Shown here: piece by piece, positions 1 through 6,860 of the stretch | Numbering within the stretch: position 1 is the first letter of the stretch | Layout of the letters: every line of letters starts with the position of its first letter | Source of the DNA: Bacteroidales bacterium | GTDB taxonomy: Bacteria; Bacteroidota; Bacteroidia; Bacteroidales; Bacteroidaceae | NCBI GenBank assembly: GCA_004557285.1 | Contig: SFEK01000114.1 | Span: 1 to 6,861, forward strand | Length of the DNA stretch: 6,861 bases | Direction: 5' to 3' | Translations under genes and position numbers: made by a program | The notes under the pieces: generated by a model | Database searches by the model: none | What the model was told of the DNA's origin: nothing | The model's input: the letters and a program-made list of their open reading frames with translations, nothing else

Positions 1-905
1 AGCTCGTGTGTCATGTTGTTGATGAAGTCGTTCTTGATTTCCGTGTAACGCTTCTGGCGGAATATCACCACAATGGTGAAGATGAATGTCACAAGCAGAA
101 CGACGGTGAACGCAACAGAAGGTATCATGAACTTGACACTGCTGAAGATGTAGCTGCCCATATCGGGGAAATGTATCCTCACGACGCCCATCTTGTTGGA
201 GGGGTCGTTCTTGAACAGCATCTGCGTATAGGTATAGTCCTCGCCCTCGTCAGTATAGTCAGGACAGCGGTAAACCTCCCTACCCTCTTGTGTAGATACC
301 GTGAAATGGTATGGAATCTTGATACCGTTGTTCATCAGCTCCGTTTTCAGGTCTTGGTCGAGCATCTTGAAGTTGATGCGCTCCTTCAGCGGTTTTTCTG
401 ATGCCGTATATAGCAGACTGTAAATCACCTCGTCGAGAAGTGCCTTCTGGTAGATGTACCTGTTTTTGACAATCTCGCGCATCGACTTGGTGGTTTCTGA
501 TATCGAGTTCTTGTCGCTCTTCAATATCATGGCCTTGGGCATGTTGGCAGGCTTCAGGGCCATGGTCTTCAGCTCAAACGAGGAGTAGATGGTGCCATCC
601 TTGCCAGCCACGGCAAATTGGTGGGAACGTTGCACCGTGCCATCGACATTTCCTGAGCATGTACCCACGGAGTCGTTCTTGTAGGCCCTGCGCTCGGTAT
701 CGTTGACATCCTTCTCCAGATACCTCAAGGTCTCGTTCAGTTCCAAATTCCTTGAAGCCTGGTAAAGGGCTTTGTTGACCGACTCGTCAAACTGTTCCTT
801 CTTCATCTGCACCATTGCCTCGATATATTTTATCTGCATATAGAGCAGCACGAGGAACGAAAGCCCCATCACTATTGCTACTGTCCAAATCGTGGTCTTC
901 TTCAT
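1..905 (-). CDS. rprX: Sensor histidine kinase, RprX-like, N-terminal part (cut by window edge)
   Basis: Partial gene read on the minus strand from ATG at 905-903; 302 residues are visible and the frame is open to the window edge. Two membrane segments are evident, at about residues 5-24 and 259-282, flanking a periplasmic sensor domain of roughly 230 residues. After the second segment comes a short linker and then the start of the HisKA dimerisation domain, KNDFINNMTHEL (291-302). H300 is the expected phosphorylated histidine, so the rest of HisKA and the ATP-binding HATPase domain lie beyond position 1. The N-terminus (MKKTTIW..., then KEQFDESVNKALYQASRNLE) resembles from memory the RprX family of Bacteroides/Prevotella, which pairs with the regulator RprY; that gene may follow to the left, but this is inference. 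The gene is divergent from the efflux operon, and nothing here shows that it controls it. Kinase identity is firm; the RprX name is probable. Confidence 0.88.
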   Translation of the reverse strand, partial: MKKTTIWTVAIVMGLSFLVLLYMQIKYIEAMVQMKKEQFDESVNKALYQASRNLELNETLRYLEKDVNDTERRAYKNDSVGTCSGNVDGTVQRSHQFAVAGKDGTIYSSFELKTMALKPANMPKAMILKSDKNSISETTKSMREIVKNRYIYQKALLDEVIYSLLYTASEKPLKERINFKMLDQDLKTELMNNGIKIPYHFTVSTQEGREVYRCPDYTDEGEDYTYTQMLFKNDPSNKMGVVRIHFPDMGSYIFSSVKFMIPSVAFTVVLLVTFIFTIVVIFRQKRYTEIKNDFINNMTHE

Positions 906-910
906 GTCGG

Positions 911-918
911 CAAATATA
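911..918 (-). promoter_or_regulatory. Candidate -7 promoter element of the histidine kinase gene
   Basis: On the minus strand these bases read TATATTTG, a perfect match to the Bacteroidota -7 consensus TAnnTTTG. The element ends only five bases before the kinase ATG (TATATTTGCCGACATG), so transcription would begin at or next to the start codon and give a leaderless or almost leaderless mRNA. I see no clear TTTG -33 element at the usual distance upstream, which lowers confidence. Confidence 0.45.
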
Positions 919-1016
919 GGACAAAAAAATGAATCATGGTACTTATTTTGTTAATTATTTTCCCCTTGTTTAACTATATTAACTTATAATACACAATTTG
1001 ATTAATTATTATCAAC

Positions 1017-1048
1017 TTTCAGATGTTTTATTCATTGTTTTATTTTTG
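1017..1048 (+). promoter_or_regulatory. Possible distal promoter facing the efflux operon
   Basis: TATTTTTG at 1041-1048 matches the -7 consensus TAnnTTTG. TTTC at 1017-1020, one mismatch from the -33 consensus TTTG, sits 20 bases upstream, within the usual spacing. If used, it would give the efflux mRNA a leader of over 200 bases. The region is AT-rich, so a chance match is quite possible. Confidence 0.25.
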
Positions 1049-1175
1049 AATGTCTCTGCACAATGAACAAGCAATCCAACAGCTATTATCCTACTGTTTG
1101 CCTACTGCACATCTATATTTCGACAATATTTGTATAGGTTGGCCTCTTTTCTATTCTATGCCAATCTTCTGACAA

Positions 1176-1190
1176 TGCAACCAGGTTGCA
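1176..1190. promoter_or_regulatory. Perfect 15-bp palindrome, candidate operator
   Basis: TGCAACC-A-GGTTGCA is a perfect 7-bp inverted repeat around a single central base. It lies about 93 bp upstream of the adaptor ATG and 12 bp before a TATTTTTG element at 1203-1210, in the zone where the -33/-35 contact would fall. Its size and symmetry fit a binding site for a dimeric regulator. The left arm could equally be a sigma-factor -35 element (see the next entry). The symmetry is directly visible; the operator role is inference. Confidence 0.45.
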
Positions 1191-1210
1191 GTGGGAAACA
1201 TCTATTTTTG
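1177..1210 (+). promoter_or_regulatory. Likely proximal promoter of the metal efflux operon
   Basis: Two readings overlap here. TATTTTTG at 1203-1210 is a perfect TAnnTTTG -7 element for the housekeeping Bacteroidota sigma factor, but no TTTG is found at the standard -33 distance. Alternatively, GCAACC (1177-1182) and CATCTA (1199-1204), separated by 16 bases, have the geometry of an extracytoplasmic-function sigma promoter with an AAC-type -35 core. Either would start transcription near 1210-1217 and leave a leader of about 65-75 bases before the adaptor ATG. The lack of a normal -33 beside a strong palindrome suggests regulated rather than constitutive expression. Confidence 0.4.
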
Positions 1211-1282
1211 CAGCCGTAATCGGCAAAGGCACGACAAGACAACAATATACCTTATTATAATATAGTGCACATACATATAACA

Positions 1283-2458
1283 ATGAAAACAAATAAATGG
1301 ATTATCGGAATCTTTGCGCTTATGATGCTCATGGCATGTGGCGAAAAGCATGATGGACACGACCACGAAGGTGAAAATCATGAACATGAGAAAGAACTAC
1401 AAGAGAAAAAAGGACACGACCACGAACATGAGGCCGATGAAATTGTCTTCACTCATGAACAGGCCAAGATGTGTGGACTGACCACAGAAACGGTTCAACC
1501 GTCAAGCTTCCATGCGGTGATACACACCAGCGGAATGGTGCAGGCTCAACAGGGCGACGAACAAACCATTGTGGCCACAGCCAGCGGCATTCTGCACTTC
1601 AACCGAACAGCCATTACCGAAGGCTCACCCGTGGGAAAGGGCGAAAGCATCGCCTCCATTTCGTCTAAGAACATACAGGACGGCGACCCTGGCATGAAAG
1701 CCAGATTTGCCTACGAGGCTGCTGAAAAGGAATTTCGTAGGGCTGAACGTCTGGTGGCCGACAATATCATTTCAACCAAACAATATGAACAGGCAAGACT
1801 CAACTATGAAACAGCCAAAGCCACCTATCAGGGCTATGCAGGAGGCATGACTCAGGGAGGCATCACAGTGAGTGCACCCATATCGGGATATGTAAAGACC
1901 CGACTTGTAGCGCATGGAGAATATGTGGCTGTGGGCCAGCCCATCGCTGTGGTGGCACAAAACCGCAGGCTGCAGTTGAGGGCTGATGTGCCCGAAAGCG
2001 GCTGGGGACAGTTGAGCCAGATACAAGGGGCTAACTTCAAGATGTCATACGATGACGAAATCCACATGATGTCGAAACTGAACGGCAGATTGCTGTCATA
2101 CGGCAAGGCACTCGATGCAGCAAGCGTGTATATCCCCGTAACTTTTGAATTTGACAACATCGGCAACATCATTCCCGGTGCCTATGCCGAAGTGTATCTG
2201 CTGACAGTGGCAAGACCGGGGGTTATCAGTGTGCCGCTCTCTGCCCTGACCGAAGAACAGGGGCTGAAGTTTGTCTATATACAGACAGGTAAAGAGGTCT
2301 ACCACAAACGCGAGGTAAAAACTGGACAGGACGACGGCAACAGAATAGAAATCGTGAACGGACTGAAAGCCGGCGACAAAGTGGTGACCAAGGGTGCATA
2401 CCAGCTGCGCCTCGCCTCGTCAACTGCTGCCATTCCCGACCATGGTCATAGTCATTAA
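1283..2458 (+). CDS. Metal efflux RND periplasmic adaptor subunit (CzcB/CusB-type lipoprotein)
   Basis: A 391-residue membrane-fusion protein linking the inner-membrane pump to the outer-membrane channel in a tripartite metal exporter. The start is set at ATG 1283 because it gives a clean lipoprotein signal: K2, K5, a hydrophobic core, then lipobox L16-M17-A18-C19. An in-frame GTG at 1265 would add six residues before it. After C19 comes a histidine/acid cluster (residues 23-50, eight histidines), and the protein ends in HGHSH (387-391); both are likely metal-binding tails. The core shows split lipoyl halves (about 95-130 and 193-225; V196-S-A-P-I-S-G is typical), a short coiled-coil hairpin (about 138-185) turning near N161, a beta-barrel domain (about 226-310) and a membrane-proximal domain (about 311-380, with GLKAGDKVVTKG). 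It lies 17 bp before the pump gene, first in the operon. Subfamily assignment is firm; the metal is not. Histidine rather than methionine richness suggests a divalent ion. Confidence 0.93.
   Translation: MKTNKWIIGIFALMMLMACGEKHDGHDHEGENHEHEKELQEKKGHDHEHEADEIVFTHEQAKMCGLTTETVQPSSFHAVIHTSGMVQAQQGDEQTIVATASGILHFNRTAITEGSPVGKGESIASISSKNIQDGDPGMKARFAYEAAEKEFRRAERLVADNIISTKQYEQARLNYETAKATYQGYAGGMTQGGITVSAPISGYVKTRLVAHGEYVAVGQPIAVVAQNRRLQLRADVPESGWGQLSQIQGANFKMSYDDEIHMMSKLNGRLLSYGKALDAASVYIPVTFEFDNIGNIIPGAYAEVYLLTVARPGVISVPLSALTEEQGLKFVYIQTGKEVYHKREVKTGQDDGNRIEIVNGLKAGDKVVTKGAYQLRLASSTAAIPDHGHSH
1355..1426 (+). repeat. In-frame 15-bp direct repeat in the adaptor histidine cluster
   Basis: The 15-mer GGACACGACCACGAA occurs identically at 1355-1369 and 1412-1426, offset by 57 bases (19 codons), so both copies encode GHDHE in the same frame. 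CATGAACATGAG (1379-1390) and CATGAG (1427-1432) add further similarity. The pattern suggests duplication within the metal-binding tail, with a charged linker (KELQEKK) between the copies. Confidence 0.75.
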
Positions 2459-2475
2459 CATTGATAACGAACGTT

Positions 2476-5400
2476 ATGCTCAACAAAATCATCAAATTTT
2501 CACTCAACAACCGCATCACAGTGATGGTGGCTGCCATGCTGCTCCTCATCAGCGGACTATATACCGCCAACAACATGGAGGTGGACGTGTTTCCCGACCT
2601 GAATGCGCCTACGGTGGTGGTAATGACCGAAGCCAAGGGAATGGCAGCAGAAGAGGTGGAACGTCTGGTTTCATTTCCCATAGAGACGGCGGTCAACGGC
2701 GGCACCAACATCCGCAGAGTCAGATCATCGTCAACCACAGGTTTCTCCATCGTCTGGGTAGAGTTTGACTGGGGAACCGACATCTATAAAGCAAGGCAGA
2801 CCGTATCAGAGAAAGTGGCCAATGTGAGGGAGTCGCTCCCGAAGAATGTGGGTATCCCGACACTTGGTCCGCAATCGTCGATTCTCGGCGAACTAATGTT
2901 TGTGGCACTCACATCCGACAATACCTCCATGCAGGAACTGCGAACCATTGCCGACTGGACTGTACGCCCACGACTGTTGGCCATAGGCGGTGTGGCACAG
3001 GTGGCTGTCATCGGCGGAGATGTCAAGGAATACCAGGTGCTGCTCGACCCTGCACGCATGAAACATTACGGGGTTTCGCTTAACGAGGCTTATGCAGCCG
3101 TGAATGGCATGAACCAGAACGTGGCAGGCGGTGTCATCTACGAATACGGCAATGAATATATCATACGCGGTATGTTGGCTACAGACAATGTGGAAGAAAT
3201 GGGCAAGACAGTAGTGAAAAACAACCAGGGATTACCCGTGTTGCTCAGCAACATCGCCGACATTAAAACCGGCAGCCAAAGTCCCAAGACTGGCGTAGCC
3301 TCTCACAACACCAAAGAGGCCGTGATTGTCACTGTGACCAAACAGCCCAATACCAGCACCCAGGAACTGACAGACAAGATAGATGCCACTCTCGAAGACG
3401 TGAAACACACCCTGCCCCAAGGCATCAACATCTCTACAGACATCTACCGACAGGAACGCTTTATCAACAGTTCGATTGACAATGTGAAGAAATCACTCTA
3501 TGAGGGTGGACTGTTTGTGGTTATCGTGCTTTTCATTTTCCTGATGAATGTCCGCACCACGGTCATCTCGTTGGTGACCATCCCCTTGTCGCTCATCACT
3601 TCAATGCTGACACTCGACCTCTTGGGACTGACCATCAACACGATGAGTCTTGGTGGAATGGCCATCGCCATCGGCTCCTTGGTCGACGACGCCATTGTGG
3701 ATGTAGAAAACATCTATAAACGACTCAAAGAAAACCGGTTACAGCCCAAAGAACAGCAAAGGGGGATGCTTGACGTGGTGTTCGAGGCCTCGCGCGAGGT
3801 GCGTATGCCTATCCTCAACTCTACACTGATCATCATCACCAGTTTTGTGCCTCTGTTTTTTCTCACGGGCATGGAGGGGCGTATGCTGGCACCATTGGGC
3901 ATCGCCTTCATCACCGCCCTGCTGGCATCAACCTTGGTGGCTCTTACCCTTACCCCCGTGCTGTGCAGCTATATGCTCAAGCCGGGAACACATGCCACCA
4001 CTCCCAAAGAGCCTGCAGTGTCGCTGAAGCTACGCAACATCTATACCCGGGCACTAACATGGGCATTGGCACATAGCCGCATGATGATCTACTTCACAGG
4101 TGCCGCACTGGTGCTGAGCGTGGTGGTGTTCTCGTTCCTGGGTCGCAGTTTCCTCCCTCCATTCAACGAAGGGTCGTTTACCATCAACGTGAGCACCCTG
4201 CCCGGCATTTCACTGGAAGAATCTGACAGAATGGGAAAGCAAGTAGAAAAACTGCTCTTGGAGATACCTGAAATCAAAACCGTGGGGCGCAAGACCGGCC
4301 GTGCCGAGCTCGACGAACATGCCTTGGGCGTGAACGTATCTGAGATTGAGGCTCCATTCATATTGGACAATCGTTCGAAAGACGAGGTGCTGCACGACAT
4401 TCGAGAAAAGCTGGCCCCTCTGCCCGGTGTCAACATCGAAGTGGGAGCACCCATTACACACCGCATTGATGCCATGCTTTCTGGAACAAGGGCCAACATT
4501 GCCATCAAGCTCTTTGGTACAGACCTGAACAGGATGTTTGCCATCGGCAACCAGGTGAAAGAGAGCATCAAGGACATCGATGGCGTGACCGACCTGAATG
4601 TGGAACAGCAGGTGGAAAGACCTCAGCTACAGCTGCGCCCAAAGCGTGAGATGCTGGCCAAATACGGTATCACCATGGCGGAGTTTGCCAATATCACCAG
4701 CGTGATGCTGGCAGGCGAAGAGGTGTCAACCGTTTACGAAGGCAACAAGGTGTTTCCTGTGACCATCAAGGTGGCCGACACCGACCGCTCGACCATCGAA
4801 CGCATCAGAAAGATGCCCGTGGATGCCAACGGACAAAAAGTGCCTCTGGAAAACATTGCAGAGGTGGTGTCAGCCACTGGACCAAATACCATCAACCGTG
4901 AGAACGTAAGCCGCAAACTGGTGATTTCGGCCAATGTAAATAACAACGACCTGGTAGGCACTGTAAAGCGCATCAAGGAGGAAATCGAGAAAGAGGTCAA
5001 ACTGCCTGAAGGCTATCATATAGAATATGGAGGACAGTTTGAAAACGAGCAGGTGGCCTCACGCACCCTGCTGCTGACCAGCATCCTGTCGATTGCAGTC
5101 ATCTTCCTGTTGCTGTTCGGACAATTCAGGAACCTGAGACAATCGGCGGTCATCCTGCTCAATCTTCCGCTTGCCCTGATCGGCGGCATACTCGCCATCG
5201 CCCTCTCAAACGACACAATAAGTATTCCCGCTGTCATCGGATTTATCTCGCTGTTTGGCATCGCCACCCGAAACGGAATGCTGCTGATCAGCCGCTACAA
5301 CGACCTTGAACGTCAAGGAGTGCCACTCATGCAACGCATCATGCGTGGCTCAACCGACCGTCTTAACCCCATTGTGATGACGGCACTGACCTCGGCACTG

Positions 5401-5589
5401 GCTCTGGTGCCGCTCGTCGTCGGTGGTGATTTGCCCGGCAACGAGATACAAAGTCCTATGGCCAAGGTCATTCTGGGCGGTCTGTTCACCTCAACACTGC
5501 TCAACGGATTCATCATCCCCATTATGTACAAAAACACTCACAAGCCTGCTCCTAAGGCTATGAGCCTGACAGAAAAAGATAAAAGATAA
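2476..5589 (+). CDS. Heavy-metal efflux RND transporter, CusA/CzcA family permease
   Basis: Inner-membrane proton/metal antiporter of 1037 residues, full length for the family (about 1040). The start is ATG 2476, giving MLNKIIKFSLNNR, the usual CusA/CzcA N-terminus; an in-frame TTG at 2461 adds five untypical residues. Twelve membrane segments are visible: TM1 (about 11-30), TM2-6 (about 343-500), TM7 (about 535-556) and TM8-12 (about 865-1018), with large periplasmic loops at about 31-340 and 557-862. Family marks include FPDLNAPTVVV (39-49), ETAVNGG (70-76), HRIDAMLSG (662-670) and FGIATRNGMLL (927-937). TM4 reads AIGSLVDDAIVDVEN (398-412), with D404, D405, D409 and E411 the likely proton-relay residues. 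By eye, positions matching the CusA Cu(I) methionines M623 and M672 are A666 and I732, so Cu(I)/Ag(I) export looks less likely than divalent metal export. Gaps of 17 bp and 6 bp to its neighbours indicate one transcript. No frameshift or truncation is seen. Confidence 0.95.
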   Translation: MLNKIIKFSLNNRITVMVAAMLLLISGLYTANNMEVDVFPDLNAPTVVVMTEAKGMAAEEVERLVSFPIETAVNGGTNIRRVRSSSTTGFSIVWVEFDWGTDIYKARQTVSEKVANVRESLPKNVGIPTLGPQSSILGELMFVALTSDNTSMQELRTIADWTVRPRLLAIGGVAQVAVIGGDVKEYQVLLDPARMKHYGVSLNEAYAAVNGMNQNVAGGVIYEYGNEYIIRGMLATDNVEEMGKTVVKNNQGLPVLLSNIADIKTGSQSPKTGVASHNTKEAVIVTVTKQPNTSTQELTDKIDATLEDVKHTLPQGINISTDIYRQERFINSSIDNVKKSLYEGGLFVVIVLFIFLMNVRTTVISLVTIPLSLITSMLTLDLLGLTINTMSLGGMAIAIGSLVDDAIVDVENIYKRLKENRLQPKEQQRGMLDVVFEASREVRMPILNSTLIIITSFVPLFFLTGMEGRMLAPLGIAFITALLASTLVALTLTPVLCSYMLKPGTHATTPKEPAVSLKLRNIYTRALTWALAHSRMMIYFTGAALVLSVVVFSFLGRSFLPPFNEGSFTINVSTLPGISLEESDRMGKQVEKLLLEIPEIKTVGRKTGRAELDEHALGVNVSEIEAPFILDNRSKDEVLHDIREKLAPLPGVNIEVGAPITHRIDAMLSGTRANIAIKLFGTDLNRMFAIGNQVKESIKDIDGVTDLNVEQQVERPQLQLRPKREMLAKYGITMAEFANITSVMLAGEEVSTVYEGNKVFPVTIKVADTDRSTIERIRKMPVDANGQKVPLENIAEVVSATGPNTINRENVSRKLVISANVNNNDLVGTVKRIKEEIEKEVKLPEGYHIEYGGQFENEQVASRTLLLTSILSIAVIFLLLFGQFRNLRQSAVILLNLPLALIGGILAIALSNDTISIPAVIGFISLFGIATRNGMLLISRYNDLERQGVPLMQRIMRGSTDRLNPIVMTALTSALALVPLVVGGDLPGNEIQSPMAKVILGGLFTSTLLNGFIIPIMYKNTHKPAPKAMSLTEKDKR

Positions 5590-5595
5590 CACATC

Positions 5596-6777
5596 ATGAG
5601 ATACAGATTATTCATCATGGCCGCCACAATATGCTGCACCCATGCCATGGCACAAGACAACATCGAAACGCTATTGCAGGAGATAGAGAAAAACAACACT
5701 ACTCTCAAAGCACTCAGGTATGACACCGAAGCGCAAAAATCGGCCAACCGTTCAGAAAACGCCCTGCCTGACCCTGAACTGGAGGTGGGCTATCTCTGGG
5801 GGAGGCCTTCGGCCATTGGCAGTCGCAAAGACTTCAGTGCCAAGCAGAGTTTCGACATTCCTGCCATTACAGGACAGAGAACCCGACAGAGCAAACAGAA
5901 AGACCGCCTTGCCGACAGCCAGTACAACCTGCAACGCACGGCTTTGCTGTTGCAGGCCAAACTGCTCTGCATTGACCTGATATACTACAACGCAAGAATT
6001 GCCACACTGAACGAGCGCATCAAGGCGTCGAGGATAGTGGCTGAAGGACAGGCCAAACAGTTGAGTTGTGGAGACATCAGCCAAACCACCTACAATTATA
6101 CCGCACTCAACCTGTCGGTGGCAGAGGCCGAACTCAAGCAGACCGAAAGCGAGAGAATGGAAATATGCCGAAGTCTGACGGCCCTCAACGGTGGTTTCCC
6201 AGTGACACTGAACAACAACCGCTTTACGGCCTTGACTCTGCCACTGAGTTTTGCCCAGTGGTATGACGGCAACAACAAAACCACCCATCCCCAAACAGCA
6301 TTGGCACGACAAGAGATGGAGACAACAAAAGGGGAAACGGCACTGGCCAAGACTGAGTCGTTGCCATCGTTCTCCATCGGCTACACGGGCGAATTTACAC
6401 AAGGAGAGCACTATCAAGGTGTGGCCGTAGGTGTATCTGTACCGCTATGGAGAGGAAAACGAAAGGTGGCCCAAGCCAAGGCAGCACAACTGGCAGCACA
6501 AGAACGGATGGCTGACAACGAGCATCAGCTGCGCGCACAACAGGAAGCCCTGTTCTACCGGGCGCAAAGCCTGCACAATTTGGCCACATCACTCACTCAG
6601 GCTCTCTCGCAGAGCAACAGCACACCTCTGCTGCAAAAGGCATTGCAAGAGGGTGAAATATCTACCGCTGAATATTTCACTGAACTGGAAAAATACTATG
6701 ATGCTGCCGATAAGGCATTGATTGCCGAGAGAGACAGTCAGAAGGCTTATGCCGAACTACATGCAGCAGAACTGTAA
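5596..6777 (+). CDS. TolC-family outer-membrane efflux channel (CzcC/CusC-type)
   Basis: A 393-residue outer-membrane factor that trimerises into the exit duct of the efflux complex. ATG 5596 begins a signal peptide (R2, R4, hydrophobic core) with a probable signal peptidase I site after A17-M-A19, leaving Q20 as the mature N-terminus. Two OEP-type repeats follow, at about 23-200 and 230-390, both rich in long helices with alanine, glutamine and glutamate. Landmarks are ALPDPELEVGYLWG (56-69), QSFDIPA (84-90), the second beta strand region GVAVGVSVPLWRGKRK (275-290) and GEISTAEYFTELEKYY (353-368). It is slightly short for a TolC protein but usual for metal-type channels of this phylum. The C13-C14 pair in the signal is not preceded by a lipobox, so it is not called a lipoprotein. 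It begins 6 bp after the pump stop and closes the operon. Its partner is inferred from position; a TolC protein alone does not define the substrate. Confidence 0.92.
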   Translation: MRYRLFIMAATICCTHAMAQDNIETLLQEIEKNNTTLKALRYDTEAQKSANRSENALPDPELEVGYLWGRPSAIGSRKDFSAKQSFDIPAITGQRTRQSKQKDRLADSQYNLQRTALLLQAKLLCIDLIYYNARIATLNERIKASRIVAEGQAKQLSCGDISQTTYNYTALNLSVAEAELKQTESERMEICRSLTALNGGFPVTLNNNRFTALTLPLSFAQWYDGNNKTTHPQTALARQEMETTKGETALAKTESLPSFSIGYTGEFTQGEHYQGVAVGVSVPLWRGKRKVAQAKAAQLAAQERMADNEHQLRAQQEALFYRAQSLHNLATSLTQALSQSNSTPLLQKALQEGEISTAEYFTELEKYYDAADKALIAERDSQKAYAELHAAEL

Positions 6778-6830
6778 TGGCCTGACATGGGGTTGTAATA
6801 ACCGCTGGCCTTTGATGTGATGCATGAAAT

Positions 6831-6860
6831 AGGTGTACCACCCGTGGGGATGATACACCT
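6831..6860 (+). terminator. Hairpin after the efflux operon, candidate terminator
   Basis: AGGTGTA (6831-6837) pairs perfectly with TACACCT (6854-6860), and inside it CCC (6841-6843) can pair with GGG (6847-6849) around a GTG loop, with a small internal loop between the two stems. It lies 53 bp after the channel stop codon, where the operon should end. Only two Ts (6860-6861) are visible before the window stops, so the U-tract needed for a rho-independent terminator cannot be confirmed. Confidence 0.5.

Larger units (their letters stand above)
906..1282. other. AT-rich divergent intergenic region
   Basis: No credible gene is present in these 377 bases. The part next to the kinase (about 930-1050) is very AT-rich and contains an imperfect repeat, TTAATTATT at 951-959 and 1002-1010, each preceded by TTTG. 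The right half carries the promoter and palindrome candidates listed separately, and a 12-base direct repeat, ACATCTATATTT (1109-1120) and ACATCTATTTTT (1198-1209), 11 of 12 matching. The segment just before the adaptor start (about 1248-1282) is again AT-rich without a Shine-Dalgarno sequence, as is usual in Bacteroidota. Confidence 0.7.

Noticed and set aside
6..401. 131-residue open frame on the plus strand
   Set aside because: It lies entirely opposite the histidine kinase, whose protein is clearly recognisable on the minus strand.
1125..1132. AATATTTG as a -7 promoter element
   Set aside because: The first consensus base is wrong, and the nearest TTTG (1097-1100) is 24 bp away, outside the usual spacing.
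1265..1282. Upstream GTG start for the adaptor, adding six residues (M/V-H-I-H-I-T)
   Set aside because: The ATG at 1283 gives a standard lipoprotein signal peptide with its positive residues at the N-terminus; the extension adds nothing typical and its codon lies in AT-rich leader sequence.
1406..1411. Run of six A bases in the adaptor as a phase-variable tract
   Set aside because: Six bases is short for slipped-strand switching, and the frame is intact on both sides.
2461..2475. Upstream TTG start for the RND pump
   Set aside because: ATG at 2476 yields the conserved MLNKIIKFSLNNR start of the family; TTG starts are rare and the extra five residues do not match the family.
4089..4577. 162-residue antisense open frame inside the pump gene
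   Set aside because: Serine-rich, low-complexity shadow translation of a conserved RND coding region.
5596..5655. TolC-family protein as a lipoprotein through C13 or C14
   Set aside because: Residues before the cysteines (A-T-I-C-C) do not form a lipobox, and a good signal peptidase I site A-M-A/Q follows.
5752..6417. Long antisense open frame (221 residues) opposite the TolC gene
   Set aside because: The plus-strand protein has a signal peptide and TolC landmarks; the antisense product has no recognisable features and is a by-product of codon bias.
6791..6803. Small hairpin GGTT-gtaat-AACC after the operon
   Set aside because: Only four base pairs and no T-tract; the 6831-6860 hairpin is a much better terminator candidate.
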